In this document: positions 7,433 through 16,208 of the stretch, in pieces
How positions within the stretch are numbered: the stretch's first letter is position 1
Layout of the letters: every line of letters begins with the position of its first letter
DNA from: Streptomyces sp. NBC_00341
Lineage (GTDB): Bacteria; Actinomycetota; Actinomycetes; Streptomycetales; Streptomycetaceae
Assembly (NCBI RefSeq): GCF_041435055.1
Contig: NZ_CP108002.1
Coordinates: 1,674,001-1,738,000, forward strand
Direction of reading: 5' to 3'
Length of the DNA: 64,000 bases
Position numbers and translations under genes: made by a program
The notes under the pieces: generated by a model
What the model was told of the DNA's origin: nothing
What the model saw: only the letters and a program-made list of their open reading frames with translations
Database searches by the model: none

Positions 7433-8374
7433 ATGCCCCGTACCCGGCACACCGCTGCCTTCGCGCTGATCACCGCGGCCATGCTGGCTCTCACCGCGTG
7501 CGGTTCCGGCGATCCGGCGACCGCCCCCGCCGGCGCGGCCGGTCCGGCCGCGGAGCACGCGATCCCCACGGCCGACGTCGTGTCGGGGGTGAAGCGGAAC
7601 AAGGCCGCGGCCGACCTGCTGCCGGCCGCCGTCCGCTCCTCCGGGACCCTGAACGTCGCCTCCAGCGTCGGAACCCCGCCCGGAGCCACCTATCTGGCCG
7701 ACGGCAAGACCCTGGCCGGCACCGACATCGACTTCGCGGACGCCGTCGCCAGGGTGCTCGGCCTGAAGCCGAAGCGGGAGGTCGCCGCGTTCGAGGCGAT
7801 CCTGCCCGCGCTCGGCAGCGGGAAGTACGACGTGGGCACCGGAAACTTCGGGGTCACCGACGAGCGCCGGAAGACGATCGACTTCGTCACCTACCTCAAC
7901 GACGGCCAGGGCTTCGCGGTCCGCGACGACAGCAAGCTGGCCAAGGTCACCGATCTGACCCAGCTCTGCGGTCTGACGGTGGGCACCGCCGCGGGCACCA
8001 CGTTCGAGGTGACGCTGGAGGAGAACAAGCACCGGTGCGCCGACGCCGGCAAGAAGCCGTACGACGTGAAGACGTACTCGGACCTGGCCGCGGTCTGGAG
8101 CTCGCTCCAGCAGGGGCGGACCGACATCGTGATGTCGACCATCAACGGGCTTCGGTACGCGGTGAAGCAGCAGGAGGGTGTCCGCTTCCTCAACGAGTTC
8201 GCGCGTCTCGACGTCGGCTTCGCGTTCAAGAAGGGCACTCCGCTGGCGCCCGCGTTCCAGGCCGCGGTCAGCGCCCTCAAGGCGGACGGCACCTACGACC
8301 GGATCCTGAAGAAGTGGGGCATCGACGAGTCGGCGATCGAGACCTCGCAGATCTCGCCGCCCGAGATCAGCTGA
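7433..8374 (+). CDS. amino-acid-type ABC transporter substrate-binding lipoprotein
   Basis: A 313-aa extracellular solute-binding protein of family 3. The N terminus is a lipoprotein signal: Arg/His-rich start, hydrophobic core and lipobox LTAC with Cys23, followed by GSG. The mature part shows the family pattern: GTLNVASSVGTPPGATY, AGTDIDFADAVARVLGLK, KYDVGTGNFGVTDERRKTIDFVTY and a C-terminal AVSALKADGTYDRILKKWGI. The start is ATG 7433 (MPRTRHTAAF) with GGAGA upstream. It diverges from the permease/ATPase operon and is preceded by a Cys leader peptide. It presumably captures a sulfur-containing amino acid or related compound for the importer; the exact ligand is unknown. Confidence 0.92.
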   Translation: MPRTRHTAAFALITAAMLALTACGSGDPATAPAGAAGPAAEHAIPTADVVSGVKRNKAAADLLPAAVRSSGTLNVASSVGTPPGATYLADGKTLAGTDIDFADAVARVLGLKPKREVAAFEAILPALGSGKYDVGTGNFGVTDERRKTIDFVTYLNDGQGFAVRDDSKLAKVTDLTQLCGLTVGTAAGTTFEVTLEENKHRCADAGKKPYDVKTYSDLAAVWSSLQQGRTDIVMSTINGLRYAVKQQEGVRFLNEFARLDVGFAFKKGTPLAPAFQAAVSALKADGTYDRILKKWGIDESAIETSQISPPEIS

Positions 8375-8387
8375 CGCCGGGACTCCG

Positions 8388-8404
8388 CGTGACGCGGCGT
8401 CACG
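8388..8404. terminator. short hairpin between convergent genes
   Basis: CGTGACG (8388-8394), loop CGG, CGTCACG (8398-8404) lies just after the lipoprotein stop and before the convergent DUF5685 gene end. It may serve as a terminator, but no clear T-run follows. Confidence 0.4.
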
Positions 8405-8434
8405 GACGTGACACAGATGGCGGGTGACGCCGCA

Positions 8435-9712
8435 TCAGCAGCTGCAGTCACACCCGCAGTCGCAGCAGTCGCACCCGTCACAGCAGTCGCCGCAGTTGCT
8501 GCAGCAGTCGCAGCCGTCGCAGCAGTCACCGCAATCGCAGTCGTTGCACAGCCCCTCGCGGCGCTGCCGGGTCCACGGATCGTCGAAGGTGCCGCAGCAC
8601 ATCTGGCAGGTGCAGGCGAGCCCGGCCCACACCAGGCACCCCACGACGAGCCCACGGCGGTCGCGCGGCGGCTCCGGCGGCGGCTGCGGCGGGCCGAAGG
8701 GTGCGCCGGGGCCGGAGGGCGCGTACGGGTTGCCCGGCGGCGGTCCGAACGACGCCGTGTGAAGGGTTCCTGACGGGTGATCGGCTGACGGGCGGCCGGC
8801 TCCGTCCGGGCCGGCGGGTCCCGCGGTCAGCAGGCCGCCCGACCGATGGGAACAGACGTCCGTGGCGAAGGCCCGGTCCACCGAGCGCCGCAGTTCGTGC
8901 GCCAGCAGCACGTGGGCCAGCTTGCCGTCGGTGAACTCCGCGTCGCGCAGCGCCAGCCGTACGCCGCGCAGCGCGTCGTCGCACAGCCGGCGGGCCTCGG
9001 CGCGCGAGGTGCCGGTCGCGGTGAGCGGGTTCCAGGCACCCGACGCGGCGTCAGCTTCCTGGTCCTCCACGGCATCCAGCAGATGTGCGAGGCGCCCGAA
9101 GAGGCGCCCGGCCTCGGCCAGCGGCTCGGCGTTCCCCGGCTTGCCCGCGAGTACGGCGGTGTGCGCGAAGGCCGCCGCGGTGGCCGTCTCGGTGGGCTCC
9201 GTGACCGTCAGCAGCGGGGTGCCGGGGCCCGCGAGCAGCTCGATGCCGGTCTGCCGGTCGACGGCGTCGACGAGCAACGCCGTGTCGAAGCCGAGCTGTG
9301 CGCCGGTCCGCGCGCCGGCGCGGTCCCAGCCCGCCGCCACCCTGCGCGCCGCCGCCGCCACCGGGCGCCGCTTCAACAGCCCGTCCCGGTCCGCGACGTG
9401 GTCGCGCACCTTGGCCGACGCCAGCACCAGCGAGACGGCGGCCGCCAGCCTGGCCCCCTCGCCCCGCGCGACCGGGGCGGTCCGCATGGCGCGCAGCGGG
9501 CAGGGGCCCGCCGTGCGGCGCTGTGCGGGGGTGCGTTCGGTCTGAGCCTCCGTCAGGACCGAGACGATCAGGCCGTCATAGTTCGTGACGATCCGAGCGA
9601 ACTGTCCGTGATCGGACCGAAGTGCCAGACAGAGCCCGCAGAGATGGGCCATCCACTCGGCCCTGAGCCCGTCCGACAGTCGGTGGACGCAGGGCCTGAC
9701 TATTCCGAACAC
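8435..9712 (-). CDS. DUF5685 family protein with Cys-rich tail
   Basis: A 425-aa protein beginning MFGIVRPCVHRL, the conserved opening of the DUF5685 family, followed by WMAHLCGLCLALRSDHGQ and many conserved Cys and His. The start is GTG at 9710-9712; in-frame codons further upstream lack family similarity. Residues about 330-375 are Pro/Gly-rich, then GLVVGCLVWAGLACTCQMCC forms a short hydrophobic Cys-rich segment. The last roughly 38 residues hold about 18 cysteines in Asp/Gly/Cys repeats and end CDCGCDCSC. Function is unknown. The tail looks metallothionein-like or like a cluster/zinc-binding appendage. It converges with the lipoprotein gene. Confidence 0.82.
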   Translation of the reverse strand: MFGIVRPCVHRLSDGLRAEWMAHLCGLCLALRSDHGQFARIVTNYDGLIVSVLTEAQTERTPAQRRTAGPCPLRAMRTAPVARGEGARLAAAVSLVLASAKVRDHVADRDGLLKRRPVAAAARRVAAGWDRAGARTGAQLGFDTALLVDAVDRQTGIELLAGPGTPLLTVTEPTETATAAAFAHTAVLAGKPGNAEPLAEAGRLFGRLAHLLDAVEDQEADAASGAWNPLTATGTSRAEARRLCDDALRGVRLALRDAEFTDGKLAHVLLAHELRRSVDRAFATDVCSHRSGGLLTAGPAGPDGAGRPSADHPSGTLHTASFGPPPGNPYAPSGPGAPFGPPQPPPEPPRDRRGLVVGCLVWAGLACTCQMCCGTFDDPWTRQRREGLCNDCDCGDCCDGCDCCSNCGDCCDGCDCCDCGCDCSC

Positions 9713-10019
9713 GACGATCCCCCGGGTGTCGTTCAGCTGTGCGCCGCGCTCGGGCGAGGGCGCGCCGTGCATCGTACCGAGCGCCCCGTTCACCCGTACG
9801 TCCCCCATGTCACCCGTACGGCCCGGAGCATCATATTTTCTTTCTTCAGGGCCCTTAAGCAGGAGGAACCTTGACGAATCGCCACATCCTCTGCACCAGT
9901 ACCGTCACGAATGGCCTGCGCGCCGCCTATCCCCTTGGCGCACGATCCGCATCATGGACGACCATAGGGATACGAAAGAGATGCGGAACGCCAAGGAACC
10001 GCGGTGAGAGGAGGCGTCC
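9713..10019. other. intergenic region upstream of the SflA-like gene
   Basis: A 307-bp divergent intergenic region between the DUF5685 and SepF-like genes. It has an AT-rich patch at about 9830-9850 and a strong GAGAGGAGG ribosome site (about 10003-10013) for the SepF-like gene. No RNA gene is recognised. A TTG-initiated frame at 9871 was considered and not accepted. Confidence 0.5.
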
Positions 10020-10463
10020 ATGGGATCGGTGCGCAAGGCGAGTGCCTGGCTGGGCCTCGTAGAGGACAACGACGAGCGGTACTACGACGACGACGAGTAC
10101 TCCGAGGGTGCACGGACCGGGACCGGACAGGCCTGGGTGACCGATCCGCGGGTGCGGGTGGTGTCCGAGGCGGCCGAGGAGACGGGCCGCCGGATCGCCA
10201 CCGTGACCCCGGACAGCTTCCGGGACGCCCGGAGCATCGGTGAGCTCTTCCGGGACGGCGTCCCGGTGATCATGAACCTCACCTCCATGGACTCCGCCGA
10301 CGCCAAGCGCGTGGTGGATTTCGCCGCAGGGCTGATCTTCGGGCTGCGCGGGTCCATCGACCGCGTCGCCACCCGGGTCTTCCTGCTGACCCCCGCCGAC
10401 ACCCAGGTCGTCAACGGCGAAGCCGCCGGCCGGCCGGCCGACGGCTTCTTCAACCAGAGCTGA
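10020..10463 (+). CDS. sflA: SepF-like cell division protein (SflA-type)
   Basis: A 147-aa SepF-family protein. The N terminus ([17 protein letters not shown]) is the short amphipathic start typical of SepF, followed by an acidic linker with YYDDDEY. The SepF domain spans about residues 55-135 ([32 protein letters not shown], then [21 protein letters not shown], then FLLTP). Streptomyces has one SepF in the ftsZ cluster and two SepF-like proteins, SflA and SflB, that influence polar growth and Z-ring behaviour. Position next to this acyl-CoA dehydrogenase and upstream of der fits SflA as I recall it. The ATG has GAGAGGAGG upstream. The family is certain; the paralogue label is probable. Confidence 0.85.
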   Translation: MGSVRKASAWLGLVEDNDERYYDDDEYSEGARTGTGQAWVTDPRVRVVSEAAEETGRRIATVTPDSFRDARSIGELFRDGVPVIMNLTSMDSADAKRVVDFAAGLIFGLRGSIDRVATRVFLLTPADTQVVNGEAAGRPADGFFNQS

Positions 10464-10501
10464 CGAGGCGCTCACCGAATCGGCCGGGCCGTTGTTCCGG
10501 A

Positions 10502-11713
10502 CTACCGGAACGCGTCCAGGCCGGTGAGCGCCTTGCCCAGCACCAGCTGGTGCATCTCCACGGTTCCCTCGTAGGTGAGCACCGATTCCAGATTGGTCGC
10601 GTGCCGCATCACCGGGTACTCCAGCGAGATCCCGTTGGCGCCGAGGATCGTGCGTGAGGTGCGGCAGATCTCGATGGCCTCCCGCACGTTGTTCAGCTTG
10701 CCGAAGCTGACCTGTTCCGGGCGGAGCCTGCCCGCGTCCATCCGGCGGCCCAGGTGGTGGGCGAGCAGGATGCCCTTGTGGAGCTCGACGGCCATGTCCG
10801 CGAGCTTGGCCTGGGTGAGCTGGAAGCCGCCGATCGGCTTGCCGAACTGCTCCCGGGTCCGGGCGTAGTCGACGGCCGCCTCGAAGCTGGCCCGTGCGGC
10901 ACCCATGGCTCCCCAGACGATTCCGTAGCGGGCGTGGCTGAGGCAGCTGAGCGGCCCGCGCAGGCCGGTGGCTCCGGGCAGCACCGCGTCGGCGGGCAGC
11001 CGTACCTCGTCGAGGATCAGCTCGCTGGTGACCGAGGCGCGCAGGGACCACTTGTGCCTGATCTCGGGTGCGGAGAAGCCGGGCGCGTCGGTGGGCACGA
11101 CGAATCCGCGGATGCCGGTGCCGGCGGAGCCGTCGTCGGTCTGCGCCCAGACGACGGCGACCCCGGCGACCGAGCCGTTGGTGATCCACATCTTGCGGCC
11201 GCTGAGCACCCAGTCCTCGCCGTCGCGCTTGGCGTACGTGCGCATGCCGGCCGGGTCCGAGCCGTGGTCCGGCTCGGTCAGGCCGAAGCAGCCGATGATC
11301 TCGCCTGCCGCCATGCCCGGCAGCCACCGCTGCTTCTGCTCCTCGGAGCCGAAGCGGTGGATCGCGTACATGGCGAGGGAGCCCTGTACGGAGACGAGTG
11401 AGCGGATGCCGGAGTCGGCCGCTTCGAGCTCCAGGCAGGCCAGCCCGTACTGCACGGCGGTGGCGCCCGCGCAGCCGTAGCCCTGCAGGGACATGCCGAG
11501 GGCGCCGAGCGAGCCGAGTTCGCGGGCCAGCTCGCGGATGCCGGGCAGTTCGCCGTCCTCGTACCACTGCGCGATGTGCGGCAGGACGCGGTCGGCGGCC
11601 CAGGCCCGGACGGTGTCGCGGATCGCGAGGTCCTCGGGGCTCAGGAGGTCGTCGATGCCGATGGGGTCGCGGGGGTCGAAGGGCGGGAGCTTCGAGGACG
11701 GAGCGGTGGACAT
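10502..11713 (-). CDS. acyl-CoA dehydrogenase (glutaryl-CoA dehydrogenase-like)
   Basis: A 403-aa flavoprotein dehydrogenase. Seen are the N-terminal helical domain (LSPEDLAIRDTVRAWAADRVLP), the FAD-contact block GCFGLTEPDHGSDPAGM, the WITNGSVAGVAVVWAQ strand, and the C-terminal QLTQAKLADMAVELHKG and YEGTVEMHQLVLGKALTG, where YEGT places the catalytic Glu region. Length and the 'PFDPRDP' start are like glutaryl-CoA dehydrogenases, so lysine/tryptophan catabolism is a fair guess. The start is ATG 11711-11713 (MSTAPSSKLPP) with AGGCGCATCCTC upstream. It is monocistronic as far as visible; the upstream region carries a 52-bp imperfect tandem repeat. Confidence 0.9.
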   Translation of the reverse strand: MSTAPSSKLPPFDPRDPIGIDDLLSPEDLAIRDTVRAWAADRVLPHIAQWYEDGELPGIRELARELGSLGALGMSLQGYGCAGATAVQYGLACLELEAADSGIRSLVSVQGSLAMYAIHRFGSEEQKQRWLPGMAAGEIIGCFGLTEPDHGSDPAGMRTYAKRDGEDWVLSGRKMWITNGSVAGVAVVWAQTDDGSAGTGIRGFVVPTDAPGFSAPEIRHKWSLRASVTSELILDEVRLPADAVLPGATGLRGPLSCLSHARYGIVWGAMGAARASFEAAVDYARTREQFGKPIGGFQLTQAKLADMAVELHKGILLAHHLGRRMDAGRLRPEQVSFGKLNNVREAIEICRTSRTILGANGISLEYPVMRHATNLESVLTYEGTVEMHQLVLGKALTGLDAFR

Positions 11714-11765
11714 GAGGATGCGCCTCCGGCGGCTCGCAACGGTACGGAGAGGTCGGTACGGGACG

Positions 11766-11864
11766 CCGGAAACCAGCAGAGTGGGATACGGCGTCGTGCC
11801 GACGTTACGGCCCGGCACCGGAAACTAGCAGTGTTAGTTACGGGCGTCGTGCCGACGTTACGGC
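11766..11864. repeat. imperfect 52-bp tandem repeat upstream of acyl-CoA dehydrogenase
   Basis: Two adjacent copies, 11766-11811 and 11818-11864, share CCGGAAACYAGCAG at their left ends and an exact GCGTCGTGCCGACGTTACGGC (11791-11811 and 11844-11864) at their right ends. The second copy also contains the half-palindrome CTAGCAGTGTTAG. They fill the gap between the MFS gene stop and the dehydrogenase promoter region. They could be a duplicated operator or a simple duplication. Confidence 0.65.
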
Positions 11865-13592
11865 TCAGCGTGCCGTGCGTCCAGAGCCGGTCGCCTCCGC
11901 TGCCCGCCGCGCGCCCGGCAGCGGGAGCAGGGCCCCCGGCCGGTCCGCCGCCGGCGCTTCGTGGCCCCGGTGACCGCGGGAATCCCCGGCCTCCGGCACC
12001 TCGGCGGCCCGGCGGCCGTCCGGGGAATCATCCGGCTCGCACAGCGGCGGCGGGCACTCCATCACCCGGGGCAGCCGGAGCGCGGCGAGCGCCCCGAGCA
12101 GCAGCAGGGCGGCGCTGACCAGGAGCGTGACGTGCAGCCCGTGGATGAAGGCGTGCCGGGCCGTGGACCGCAGCACCCCGCCGAGCGGTCCTCCCAGTCG
12201 CGCGGCCACCTGATAGGCCTCACCGAGCGAGTGGGAGGCGGCGGCACCGGCGGAGGCGGGGACGCCCGCTTCGGGGAGCCGCGCGAGGCCCGGGGTGTAC
12301 GCGGCGTTCATGACGCTGCCGAGCAGCGCGATCCCCATGCCCGCGCCCAGCTGGTACGAGGTCTCACCGATCGCGGCCGCCCCGCCGGCGCGGTCCGCGG
12401 GGGCCTCGCTGAGCATCGACTCGTACGCGCCGAAGAGCGTGGACTGGAGGCCGAAGCCGAGCACGACGAAGGACACCGTGAGCAGGCCGGGCCGGTCGTG
12501 CTGCCCCATCACGGTCAGCATCAGCACCGCGACGGCGGTCAGTACGAAGCCAAGGCCGACCATCCGGCGGGGCCCGACCCGGCGCAGGGTGTACGAACCG
12601 GTGGCGCCCGCCGCCATCGCGGCGAAGGTGAGCGGCAGCAGCCGCAGGCCGGTCTCCAGCGGGCTGAGCCCCAGGACGAGCTGGAGGTACTGGACGGCGA
12701 TCAGCTCCAGGCCGACCAGGGCCAGCATGGCGAGGACGATGCAGCCCACCGCGGTGGAGAAGGCCGGCCTGGCGAACATGCCCATGTCGATCAGCGGGTG
12801 CGTGCGCCGCTTCTGACGGCGGACGAACGCGACGAGCAGCGCGGCCCCGATCAGCAGGGGCGCCAGCGTCGCCGGTCCGAGGACACCCTCGCCGGTACCC
12901 GCCCGCTTGACGCCCAGCACCACTCCGAGCACGCCGGCCGCGGCCATCAGCGCGCCGAGTACGTCCCAGGGGCCGTCGTCGCTGCCCCTGGACTCCGGGA
13001 GCAGCAGTCGGCCGACCGGGAGGAGCAGCGCCATCAGCGGGATGTTGATCAGGAAGACCGATCCCCACCAGAAGTGCTCGACGAGGAAGCCGCCGATGAC
13101 CGGTCCGGTGGCGGCGCCGACCGCGGCGACCGCGGACCACACTCCGATCGCCACGGCCCGTTCGCGCCGGTCGGGAAAGACCTGCCGGAGGATCGACAGG
13201 GTGGCCGGCATGATCATCGCGCCGCCGACGCCGAGCAGGGCCCGCGCCGCGATCAGCACACCCGCGCTGTCGGCCATCGCGGCGACGGCGGAGGCGACCC
13301 CGAAGAGGGCGTAGCCGAGCAGGAGGACGCGCCGCCGCCCGACCCGGTCACCGAGGGTGCCGAAGAGGATCAGCAGCGAGGCGCAGACCAGCGGATACGC
13401 GTCCACGATCCAGAGCAGGCCGACGGCGCTGGGCCGCAGGTCCTCGGTGACGGCCGGGACGGCGACATGCAGCACCGTCGCGTCGAGCGCCACGAGCAGC
13501 AGACTGAGGCAGAGGACGACCAGGACGACCCATCGGTTGGCACCGTCGGCGGCTGCGCGCAGGCGGGCTCGGGCTGTGGTCGTCCCGGACAT
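11865..13592 (-). CDS. MFS drug/proton antiporter, DHA2 (14-TM) family
   Basis: A 575-aa EmrB/QacA-type efflux protein. Motif A (GTLGDRVGRRRVLLLGY) lies after TM2, motif C-like GPVIGGFLVEHFWWGSVFLINIP around TM5, and there are about 14 hydrophobic segments between residues 18 and 515. The N terminus is cytosolic and Arg-rich; the last about 60 residues are polar (PPPLCEPDDSPDGRRAAE), a soluble tail. The start is ATG 13590-13592. Its stop lies exactly at the edge of the tandem repeat before the dehydrogenase gene. The substrate is unknown. No TetR or MarR partner is adjacent. Confidence 0.92.
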   Translation of the reverse strand: MSGTTTARARLRAAADGANRWVVLVVLCLSLLLVALDATVLHVAVPAVTEDLRPSAVGLLWIVDAYPLVCASLLILFGTLGDRVGRRRVLLLGYALFGVASAVAAMADSAGVLIAARALLGVGGAMIMPATLSILRQVFPDRRERAVAIGVWSAVAAVGAATGPVIGGFLVEHFWWGSVFLINIPLMALLLPVGRLLLPESRGSDDGPWDVLGALMAAAGVLGVVLGVKRAGTGEGVLGPATLAPLLIGAALLVAFVRRQKRRTHPLIDMGMFARPAFSTAVGCIVLAMLALVGLELIAVQYLQLVLGLSPLETGLRLLPLTFAAMAAGATGSYTLRRVGPRRMVGLGFVLTAVAVLMLTVMGQHDRPGLLTVSFVVLGFGLQSTLFGAYESMLSEAPADRAGGAAAIGETSYQLGAGMGIALLGSVMNAAYTPGLARLPEAGVPASAGAAASHSLGEAYQVAARLGGPLGGVLRSTARHAFIHGLHVTLLVSAALLLLGALAALRLPRVMECPPPLCEPDDSPDGRRAAEVPEAGDSRGHRGHEAPAADRPGALLPLPGARRAAEATGSGRTAR

Positions 13593-14148
13593 GCATCTAC
13601 CTCCCAGAAGGTCCCTCGCGCTCGGCAGGCCCCCTGGGGATTCAGCGTCCGCTGTCCCTCCGGGCCCGGCATCGACGGGCGAGTGATGCGTCAGCGTACG
13701 CGAGTTCGGGAGGGCTACACGTGGCCCATCTCATACCGCCAACGGCCTCCGACTGTGGTGTACGCCATTGCCCGCGGCCTCGTCGACCTGCCTGGAGACC
13801 CCTCCCGACCTGCGCGGACCGGCTGTCCGGCGGTGCGCGGGACGGGCCCCGGGAGCGGTGCGGAGCGCTTGCCGAACGGCGGATGAAGGCGTCGAGTAAC
13901 CGGATCGATACCGTCCGTTCCACCCCTCCGGGGCTCCCGGTACATGCACTTCGATATCCCGTGCGCTTTTACGTCAATATCCAAAAACCTCTCCGGCGCG
14001 AGTACCGAAGTAATAGAACGGAAGGAATCCAGGATTCTCCGGAGGGTCAGAAAAAACGACCGCACTGAGACATAGTCCACATCACATCGTCATCACAAAG
14101 CAGCCGGATCGACCAGGTCACCCACTCACTCGCTGTAACGTCGATTGG
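13593..14148. other. intergenic region, no gene recognised
   Basis: A 556-bp divergent gap between the MFS and PAP2 genes. Possible frames on both strands show no family resemblance and poor codon pattern. Bases about 13950-14110 are unusually AT-rich for this genome and probably carry the PAP2 promoter. Confidence 0.5.
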
Positions 14149-15201
14149 GTGCGTACCGACATCTTTGCCCGCCTGGACCGGGAGCCGGAACCGCCGAAGA
14201 TAGAGACACCGCGGATGAGCCGTCACCGCATCGCTCTCTTCGGCGGGACGTTGGCGTTCTATCTCGCCATCGTCATTGCCGTGCTCATGTCGTCCTGGCT
14301 GGTGACCCTGGACTGGAAGGTCATGCTCTTCCGGCCCTACCAGCAGTGGCCCCAGATCCATGCCTTCCTCGACTACTACGTCGTACTCGGTCAGCGTGGC
14401 CCCACCGCCGTCATGGTCGCCTGCTGGCTCGGGTGGCGCTCCTGGCGGCAGCACACCCTGCGCCCCCTGCTGACGCTGGGCGCCTCACTGCTGCTGCTCA
14501 ACGTGACGGTGGGAGCGGTCAAGTACGGCCTCGGCCGGCTCGGCCCGCACTACGCGACCCAGATCGGATCGGCCGAGCTCTTCGCCGGCGGCGATATATT
14601 TCCGTCCGGGCACACCGCCAACGCGGTCGTGACCTGGGGCATCCTCGCCTATCTGGCCGCCACCCCGCGGGCCAGGCGCTATCTCTCCGCGATGTCCGCG
14701 GTCGTGTCGCTCGGGGTCGGCCTGACGACCGTCTACCTCGGTACGCACTGGCTCAGCGACGTGGTGCTCGGCTGGGCGGCGGGGCTGCTGATCCTGCTCG
14801 GCCTGCCGTGGTGCGAGCCGATGATCACCCGGGCGGAGGACTGGATCTTCGCGGCCCGGGAGCGGCTCAGCGCCCGCAGCAGGCTCGTACCGGCCCCGCC
14901 CGTCGCGGCGGGCGACCGCCAGCCGGTTCCGGCCGGACAGCCGGCGGCTGCGGCGGTGGAGGCGACACAGGGCCAGGTCCGCCCGCCCGTCGCCACGGGC
15001 AGCCATCCGGCGGCGGTGGCGGTGGTCACGACGGCCACCGGCAGCCGCCCGCGCGCCCACACCACGCCCCCCGCGCACCAGGGCCACCCGGCCCGCTCGG
15101 AACGCACCCCGGTCACCCCGGCGGGCAGCCGCCGCCCCCCGCACGCGGACCGCACACCGCGCGGCGGCACGGCCCCGGCCCGGCCGGTGGCGGGCGGCTG
15201 A
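14149..15201 (+). CDS. PAP2-family membrane phosphatase
   Basis: A 350-aa integral membrane phosphatase of the PAP2/phosphatidic acid phosphatase type 2 group. About six transmembrane segments lie between residues 27 and 235. The three active-site motifs are visible: KYGLGRLGP (a variant of KxxxxxxRP), GDIFPSGHTAN and TVYLGTHWLSDV, whose His would be the nucleophile. The start is GTG at 14149. The C-terminal about 110 residues are a disordered Ala/Pro/Arg/His tail. Likely substrates are lipid phosphates such as undecaprenyl pyrophosphate or phosphatidic acid; sequence does not tell which. Confidence 0.9.
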   Translation: MRTDIFARLDREPEPPKIETPRMSRHRIALFGGTLAFYLAIVIAVLMSSWLVTLDWKVMLFRPYQQWPQIHAFLDYYVVLGQRGPTAVMVACWLGWRSWRQHTLRPLLTLGASLLLLNVTVGAVKYGLGRLGPHYATQIGSAELFAGGDIFPSGHTANAVVTWGILAYLAATPRARRYLSAMSAVVSLGVGLTTVYLGTHWLSDVVLGWAAGLLILLGLPWCEPMITRAEDWIFAARERLSARSRLVPAPPVAAGDRQPVPAGQPAAAAVEATQGQVRPPVATGSHPAAVAVVTTATGSRPRAHTTPPAHQGHPARSERTPVTPAGSRRPPHADRTPRGGTAPARPVAGG

Positions 15202-15226
15202 CCGGGACGCGCAGACGCACTCCCCG

Positions 15227-15268
15227 CATGGGTGAAGGCCCCGACTCCGGTCGGGGCCTTCACCCATG
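15227..15268. terminator. perfect 19-bp hairpin after the PAP2 gene
   Basis: Arms 15227-15245 and 15250-15268 are exact reverse complements with loop TCCG. It sits 25 bp after the PAP2 stop and before the convergent I78 gene end, so it can act as a bidirectional terminator. No long T-run follows, as is usual in Streptomyces. Confidence 0.8.
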
Positions 15269-15334
15269 TGTGCGGCGGGTACGGCCCCGCACCGGGCCGC
15301 AGGGGGCTGTACGGGGAGCTCGATTACGGGGAGC

Positions 15335-15550
15335 TCAGCCCACCCAGCAGCGCTTCACGACGCCGCCGTCGACCTCGAAGTTGATGCGGCCGCCCAGGAA
15401 CTCCATGGTGATGACGGTGCCCGGCGGCAGAGCTCTGACCGTGGTCCAGCCTCGCTCCCGGGCCCTGCGCTCCGCGGTCTCGGCGCCGAGACCGACATAT
15501 GCGCCGGGTGTGTCGTCGGGCTGGGCGGAAGGGGTCGGTATGGGTGCCAT
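15335..15550 (-). CDS. I78-family peptidase inhibitor
   Basis: A 71-aa protein of the potato-inhibitor-like I78 fold. After a Pro-rich start (MAPIPTPSAQ) comes AYVGLGAETAERRARERGW, then RALPPGTVITMEFLGGRINFEVD and the end VVKRCWVG, the family's typical R-N-x-x-x-D and terminal Cys pattern. The start is ATG 15548-15550. No signal peptide is present, so it would act in the cytoplasm unless exported another way. The target protease is unknown. Small size and lone position make it easy to overlook. Confidence 0.82.
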   Translation of the reverse strand: MAPIPTPSAQPDDTPGAYVGLGAETAERRARERGWTTVRALPPGTVITMEFLGGRINFEVDGGVVKRCWVG

Positions 15551-16208
15551 ACCTCCCACCGTAGGCGGCCCGGGACGGCGGCGGAAGCCGGGGCGCCACC
15601 GGTCGCACGGCATCCTCACGTCCCTCACCGGTCACGCTTGTGTCACAGGATCACCACACCCGTTCCCGCCTTGCTCCGTCACCCGATCGCGCGATTCGGA
15701 ACCGGACGCACAGTAATCACACAGGCCGGAAAACGATCGGCGAAGAGGCCTGCGAAACGGGCTGGATTTCCTTCGCCGGACGCCGTTGATTTCCCTCCCG
15801 AATATCCTCCCGTAAGCGAGAGACCCATCAGGAATTCATCCTTCCTTATCGCACCCTTATCTCATGCTCACAATATCCACACCATCGCACCGGGTCCGGC
15901 CGCGTGGTTCCGGCCGTATAGCCGACGGCCCGAATCACCCCGCTTTCCGACGCCGGAGCACCCGCTCCGGGCACCGGTACGACGGGGCGGCACGGGCGGG
16001 GTTCCCGTGGGCGCCCGGCGCCGTCCGGTCCGGGGCAGGGCCACGATCGAGCGCCACGATTTCCCGACTTGTCGGCGTATCACCGACCGGTCGGCTCCCC
16101 GGTTCGATTCCGTTCGCATTCTCGCGTGACCCCGGCAGCGGCTCACCCGTTGTCTTCTTCATGAGCCGGGAACCGCCCGGCGCACGTACCGAGTTCGAGG
16201 AGCCACCC
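15551..16208. other. intergenic region, no gene recognised
   Basis: A 658-bp divergent gap between the I78 inhibitor and the next hypothetical gene. It contains an AT-rich stretch (about 15700-15880) with several T/A runs. Open frames through it on either strand resemble no known family. Probably promoters for both flanking genes. Confidence 0.45.

Noticed and set aside
9871..10062. TTG-initiated frame after AGGAGG upstream of the SflA-like gene
   Set aside because: It runs into the sflA-like coding region in another frame, its codon pattern is poor and the product resembles nothing; the TTGACG could as well be a promoter element.
15868..16146. Minus-strand frame in the gap before the gene at 16209
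   Set aside because: It has no ribosome site and no recognisable motif, and it spans AT-rich, promoter-like sequence.
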